This document shows, piece after piece, positions 59,743 through 64,000 of a stretch of DNA of 64,000 bases (its first letter is position 1; each line of letters starts with the position of its first letter). The notes beneath the pieces are model-generated. The model had not been told where the DNA came from and did no database searches. It saw nothing but the letters and a program-made list of their open reading frames with translations. This DNA is from Paramecium sonneborni (taxonomy: Eukaryota; Ciliophora; Oligohymenophorea; Peniculida; Parameciidae). The DNA lies in contig CAJJDN010000030.1 in the NCBI GenBank assembly GCA_905182985.1, forward strand, positions 448,915 to 512,914, read 5' to 3'. Made by a program: the position numbers and the translations under genes.

Positions 59743-60795
59743 ATGGGAAAGAAGGAAACAAAAGATAAAAAGCCTGCTTAATTCAAGTATCTATTTTATA
59801 AATAGCTTTTAGAAAGATATATGAGTTGTTATCAAAATACTCCTAAGTTATTATAGTAGGATTAGCCAATGTTGGATCTAAATAAGTTTAAGACATTAGA
59901 AGAATTTTGGCTAAAAAGAATGCTCTTTTGGTGATAGGAAAGAATGTATTGAACCATTTCTATATATAGACATTATTTAAGAAGGTTTTATCAACAAGAG
60001 TGCAAGATTTACCAGAATCACATGAATATTATGATGAATTAAAGAAATTTGGAGGAGCAATAAGAGAATTAGATGTCTTAAAGAATTAAGTAGCTGGTAA
60101 AGTAGGATTCATCTTTACTGATACACCTGTATTTGATCTTAAGACAGTAATTGAAGAAAATAAGGTTGAAACTCCAGCTAGAGTTGGTGCCGTAGCTCCA
60201 ATTGATGTTGTTATTCCACCTGGTCCAACTGGTATGGATCCAGCTTCTATTTAATTCTTCCATGCACTTTAAATTCCAACTAAAATTGAAAAAGGATAAA
60301 TCTAAATTACTAAAGACTTTGTGGTTTTAAAGACAGGATAAAAAGTTGGTTAATCATAAGCTGTTTTATTATAAAAATTGGGTAAAAAACCATTTTTATA
60401 TGGAATGGAAGTATTAGCTTGTTATGACAATGGATCTATATTAAATAAATAATAAGTATCTGTTAATTTGAATGATATTGTTGCTAAGTTCTAAAAGAAT
60501 GTTAGTAACATTTCTGCTATTTCATTAGCTAATGGTAATTATAATAATATATCAAATTCACTTAGGTTGGGTTAATGAAGCTTCAGCTCCATATTTATTA
60601 GCTAATGCATTTAAGGATTTAGCTGCTATTGGATTACAATCAGGATTTATTTTTGATCAAATTAAATAATCCAATGCTCCAGCTTAAACCTCAGCTCCTG
60701 TTGCTACCAAAGTTGAAGAAAAACCAGCCTAATAAGCTCCAGCTAAAGTTGAAGAACCTGAAGAAGATGTTGATATGGGTGGCTTATTCGATTGA
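59743..60795 (+). CDS. RPLP0: 60S acidic ribosomal protein P0
   Basis: Stalk-base protein that binds P1/P2 and, with L12, recruits translation factors. The protein starts MGKKETKDKKPAQF. A 26-nt intron (about 59781-59806) is followed by KIYELLSKYSQVIIVGLANV, GSKQVQDIRRILAKKNALLV, VGFIFTDTPVFDLK, PPGPTGMDPASIQFFHAL, TKIEKGQIQITKDF and WVNEASAPYLLANAFKDLAA. A 31-nt intron lies near 60536-60566. The C-terminus EEPEEDVDMGGLFD is the shared P-protein tail (usual form DMGFGLFD), with Gly-Gly in place of Gly-Phe-Gly. About 330 residues. Confidence 0.96.
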
Positions 60796-60830
60796 TAAAG
60801 TATAGTAAAAAAATAATAATATAAAATAAA

Positions 60831-62012
60831 ATGAGTTTATTAGAAAAGTTTCTTGAAATTAATAATGATCTCTCAAATCCTCAATTATTTGCTGTTAGTC
60901 TTTAAGGGTAAACTCTTTTTATTTTCACATTTTAGGTTTGAGTAATTTTAAGATGAATTATGTTGCTCGTAATCTAATTTTACTTAAATCGATAATTACT
61001 CTCTCTGGTATATATTTAAACTTATCTCTTAGCATTTGTTAAGAAGAATCTTAACAATTATAAACCATTATTGCTAATTTCAAAAAAGAGTTCAACATCA
61101 ATCCTTAAATTATTAAGTAAAATTCCTAAGAGTAAATTCTCAAAGCAGATAAACGTTATCAAGTACATTTTGTGTGTTTAGAAATCTGGAATTTCCTAAT
61201 GAAAGTTGCCAAAGGAGGTTTTTCATTATATTGCTATTTTTATAGGCCCTTGTATACCTATTTATACAATAGAAATTAACAATCTTAAAAAGAACACTCC
61301 TCATAATTTTACATTTCTGTCACAACAAGATATCGAAGGCTTGCCAAAAGATCTCCTTATACCAGTAGACATGACTCAAATGGAGTTTTTGATTTAAACT
61401 GAAAATGATTCTTTTACTTACTTAACCAAGGTTGTACCCTTAGCTTTTACTATTGAATAAGTTATTAATAAAATACTCTCATAACAATTCAACATTTCAA
61501 ATTACATGTGTTTTAACTAAACAAATAAAAAACTTATCTAAAACAAAAATACAACTTTAATCTATGAGTTAGATTTTAAATCTCTATGGTTTTTCAAGCC
61601 AAATCAATAGGAAAATAGATTTTCAGAAAATTTGGATGAAGTTATCATGCAGCAAGATTTCCAAAATCTCAATACTGGTTCAACAGAATCGACTTATGAA
61701 TCAAGGGAAATTCAATCCTTATTAGATAGTTCATAACCGCATGAATTCGAAGATGATCCTAATCTCCATAACAAGAGTAATTTAAGTACTAAAATTTTAT
61801 TATAAGTCTTGAGAGATATTAATGAGTTTAGAAATGAAATCGAATCCATTCTCTAATTTCACAAAAAATAGCCTCTTTTATTGCTTAAAGAGGAATAGGC
61901 CATTGAGAATATAAATCAAATTATCTTATAAATTGAGTAGGAAAACTGTTTCAAAAAAGAGTAACAAGAAGAAGGAACTAATGATGAACTTATTGATTAT
62001 TAAGATATTTGA
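60831..62012 (+). CDS. Hypothetical protein, conserved-looking
   Basis: About 365 residues with introns of 28 nt (near 60910-60937), 25 nt (near 61011-61035) and 30 nt (near 61179-61208, removing an in-frame TGA). It starts MSLLEKFLEINNDLSNPQLF, then LSNFKMNYVARNLILLKSII, FHYIAIFIGPCIPIYTIEIN (a likely beta-rich core) and PKDLLIPVDMTQMEFLIQTE. The C-terminal half is acidic and helical (NKSNLSTKILLQVLRDINEF, IIEIQQEN-like), ending ELIDYQDI at TGA. Not recognised; the fold may be longin- or profilin-like, but that is a guess. It lies 35 bp after P0 on the same strand. Confidence 0.6.
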
Positions 62013-62536
62013 TTAAATATTAAATCAATAAGTTTCATTTATTTTTTAATTAGATAATTTATTTATAATTGATTATTGATAAGTTTATTAAATTAATTTT
62101 CTAAGGATTAAATCTGAGATCTCCCCTATAAAATTTCTATTCAATTAGAGTTAAATGATATTATTTATTGGTTTTATTGTATTAGCAATATTGATGAAAT
62201 CATCTATTCCTTTTTTTAAAGCTATAATTGATTACAATTATCTTTATAATAATAAAGCATGATGATAGTAATTGGTTATCCAAGAAATAAATAGGTTTCA
62301 CTAGATTAATGCTAGTAGATTTTAATCTGCATTTTCTCATTTTGAATAAATGACTGAGAAAATATTCAGTAAGTTTGAGATAAGAAGTGATTGTTTTACA
62401 ACCTTATAGAATGAAATGAAAGAAATTTGTATTTGATATCTTTTTTGAATTATTGAATTAATTTAATGTTGAAGTTAATTATTTGAGTTTATATTGAAAT
62501 AATTGGTTGAGAATTAATTAAAGAATAAAATATAAA
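62013..62536. other. Intergenic, one small inverted repeat
   Basis: About 0.5 kb between two plus-strand genes, AT-rich, with no gene seen. It contains an 8-bp perfect inverted repeat, TTTTCTCA at 62332-62339 and TGAGAAAA at 62355-62362, with a 15-nt loop. This could form a hairpin in a transcript, but no function is implied. Confidence 0.5.
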
Positions 62537-63897
62537 ATGAAAATTTTATGTAAAAAAATAATAAAGGGAGTAGGATTTATAAAAGTGATACCAGAAGAAG
62601 ATGATGATTTTTGGCATTTATATAACTTATTATCGGTGGGTGATATAATAAAGACTAGTACACATAGAAAGATAGTAAAAGAAAGTAATTAAATATAATA
62701 TTGATTAGGTTAGACAGGTACGAAGGTAGCAGAGAAACGTAGGATTTATGTATTTTTGAAGGTGCATGAAATAAATTATTGGGCAGATTAATATTTATTA
62801 TTATCAATAAAGGGTAGAAATTGTTAAGAATCTCATTGGTTATCATTAGGTTAATTTCATACATATGAAGTGGAATTAAATCAAAAGATAGTGATTTATA
62901 AAGAGAATTGGGATAGATTTCATTATGCAATATTAGATTAGATAAAACAATAATAAACATCATCAGAAGTAGCAGCATTTATAATGGAAGAAGGAGTTGG
63001 TCATTTATGTTTGATTGGATAAGCAACAACTAGATTGAAATAGAAAGTAGAAAAACAAATAACAAAAAAGAGAAATTAGAATGAATAAAGAGAAAAGGGA
63101 ATGGAAGAATTTTTTAAAGCATGTTTAGCAGCCCTAGAATAAGATTCATTGATGGAATAAGTTAAATGTTTAATAGTGGCATCTCCAGGGTAAGAATATA
63201 TATAGTATTATTATTGTAGATTCGTGAAAGATGATTTCTATGCATTTCTGAGATAAACATTTTAGAAAGAAGAAAAATATAAAGGATAATAAAAGATATT
63301 GTTAGATAAAATATTTTTGGCTAAATCAAGTTCAGGATATTTAAATAGTTTGATGGAAATCTTATAGGATCAATAAGTTTAACAAAGATTAGAAAACACA
63401 AAGTAAGACTATGAATGATTTTAAGGGCTATGTAAGAGATAATGATTTTGGAAAAGTTTTTTTAATAATTGAGAGTTGATATAACCAAAGTAGCATATGG
63501 TAAGAAAGATATCGAGTTTGCTCATAGTTTAGGAGCAATCTAAACATTATTAATTAGTGATAAAGTTGCCAGAGCAAAAGATCCAAAAGTAAGAAGATAA
63601 TGGCTTTCTGTAATTGAAGAAATTAAAAGAAAAGGAGGTGAAGTATTCATCTTCTCTAGTTTACATCCATCTGGAAAATAATTAAACAATTACACAGGAA
63701 TTGCTGCCATCTTGTATGTTTCAGTCTAATTTGATTATGAAGATGAAGAAGAAGTTGATGAAGAATAAGTAGAATAATAAATCTAACAACATCAACATCA
63801 ACATGATTCAGAAGAATTTAAAATGGATTTATCAGTCTAAAAGAAGTTTGAAGAGTTTGGTATGGAAGAGGATGATGATAATCAAGGAGATTTTTGA
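62537..63897 (+). CDS. PELO: Pelota (Dom34), ribosome-rescue factor
   Basis: eRF1-related protein that, with Hbs1, splits stalled ribosomes (no-go decay). About 437 residues. The N-terminal domain MKILCKKIIKGVGFIKVIPE, FWHLYNLLSVGDIIKTSTHR is followed by a 24-nt intron (about 62687-62710) and TGTKVAEKRRIYVFLKVHEI. The central part shows VAAFIMEEGVGHLCLIGQA and CLIVASPGQEY; as expected, there is no GGQ motif. A 23-nt intron near 63401-63423 joins to VAYGKKDIEFAHSLGAIQTL, LISDKVARAKDPKV and IFSSLHPSGKQLNNYTGIAA. It ends with a tail of about 50 residues, acidic and Gln/His-rich (QHQHQHDSEEF, EEDDDNQGDF), longer than in animals. Confidence 0.95.
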
Positions 63898-64000
63898 ATC
63901 TATTGTTTTGTATATTTAAATGAAAGTATCTTTTTTATTATTTTATATATAAACTACTATCTTAAACATAATTTATATATATATCATAATATATTTATTA

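Noticed and set aside
62655..62978. A 107-codon minus-strand open frame with hydrophobic residues
   Set aside because: It is antisense to the Pelota coding sequence, which is strongly supported; the frame is a by-product of AT-rich codon use.

Overview
This window is ciliate macronuclear DNA, most likely from Paramecium. Three things in the sequence show this. Coherent reading frames run through many TAA and TAG codons (read as glutamine) and end only at TGA. The frames are interrupted by very short introns, about 20-35 nt, starting GT and ending mostly TAG and sometimes AAG or CAG; removing them restores conserved protein families. The DNA is very AT-rich and the genes are packed tens of bases apart on both strands. 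All gene calls below were made by eye with that code. Ends are firm where an ATG, a TGA and a known family agree, and are marked as uncertain elsewhere.

Layout. 1-9 kb: a calcium-dependent protein kinase (cut by the window edge), two tubulin-tyrosine-ligase-like enzymes around a Pro/Tyr/Gln-rich protein, and small unknown genes. 9-14 kb: a snurportin-1-like m3G-cap-binding protein, a disrupted prenyltransferase beta subunit and a NEK kinase. 14-22 kb: a secreted GH13 alpha-amylase, a gene-poor stretch and a large Sec7-domain ARF-GEF. 23-30 kb: a helix-turn-helix protein, an unclear gene, RPL12, a Sec14-like protein, an ankyrin protein, TAF10 and a Use1-like SNARE. 30-39 kb: a coiled-coil protein, an EF-hand protein, the cell-cycle factor DP, a centrin and a DxDxT CTD-type phosphatase. 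39-42 kb: three tandem genes that look like diverged copies of one unrecognised family. 42-50 kb: a Sac-domain phosphoinositide phosphatase, a protein kinase, a decayed kinase pseudogene and an RCC1-repeat protein. 50-58 kb: two heat-shock-factor-type genes flanking a coiled-coil gene and a GTPBP1-like GTPase, then a pseudokinase and a possible mitochondrial beta-barrel protein. 58-64 kb: GDT1/TMEM165, ribosomal P0, an unknown gene and Pelota.

Assembly. Two single Ns (11360 and 18376) are each flanked by a long exact direct repeat (1149 and 1124 bp). These are almost certainly contig ends that overlap but were not merged. They create a false truncated NEK copy, a false second prenyltransferase copy and a false internal duplication in the Sec7 gene.

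Most notable biology. Two divergent gene pairs have start codons only 8-9 bp apart (TAF10/SNARE and RCC1/HSF). The three-copy unknown family, the intact pseudokinase beside a truly dead kinase gene, and the GTPBP1-like GTPase lacking the switch-II glycine also deserve a second look. The genes are mostly housekeeping (translation, trafficking, cilia, transcription) and do not form one pathway.
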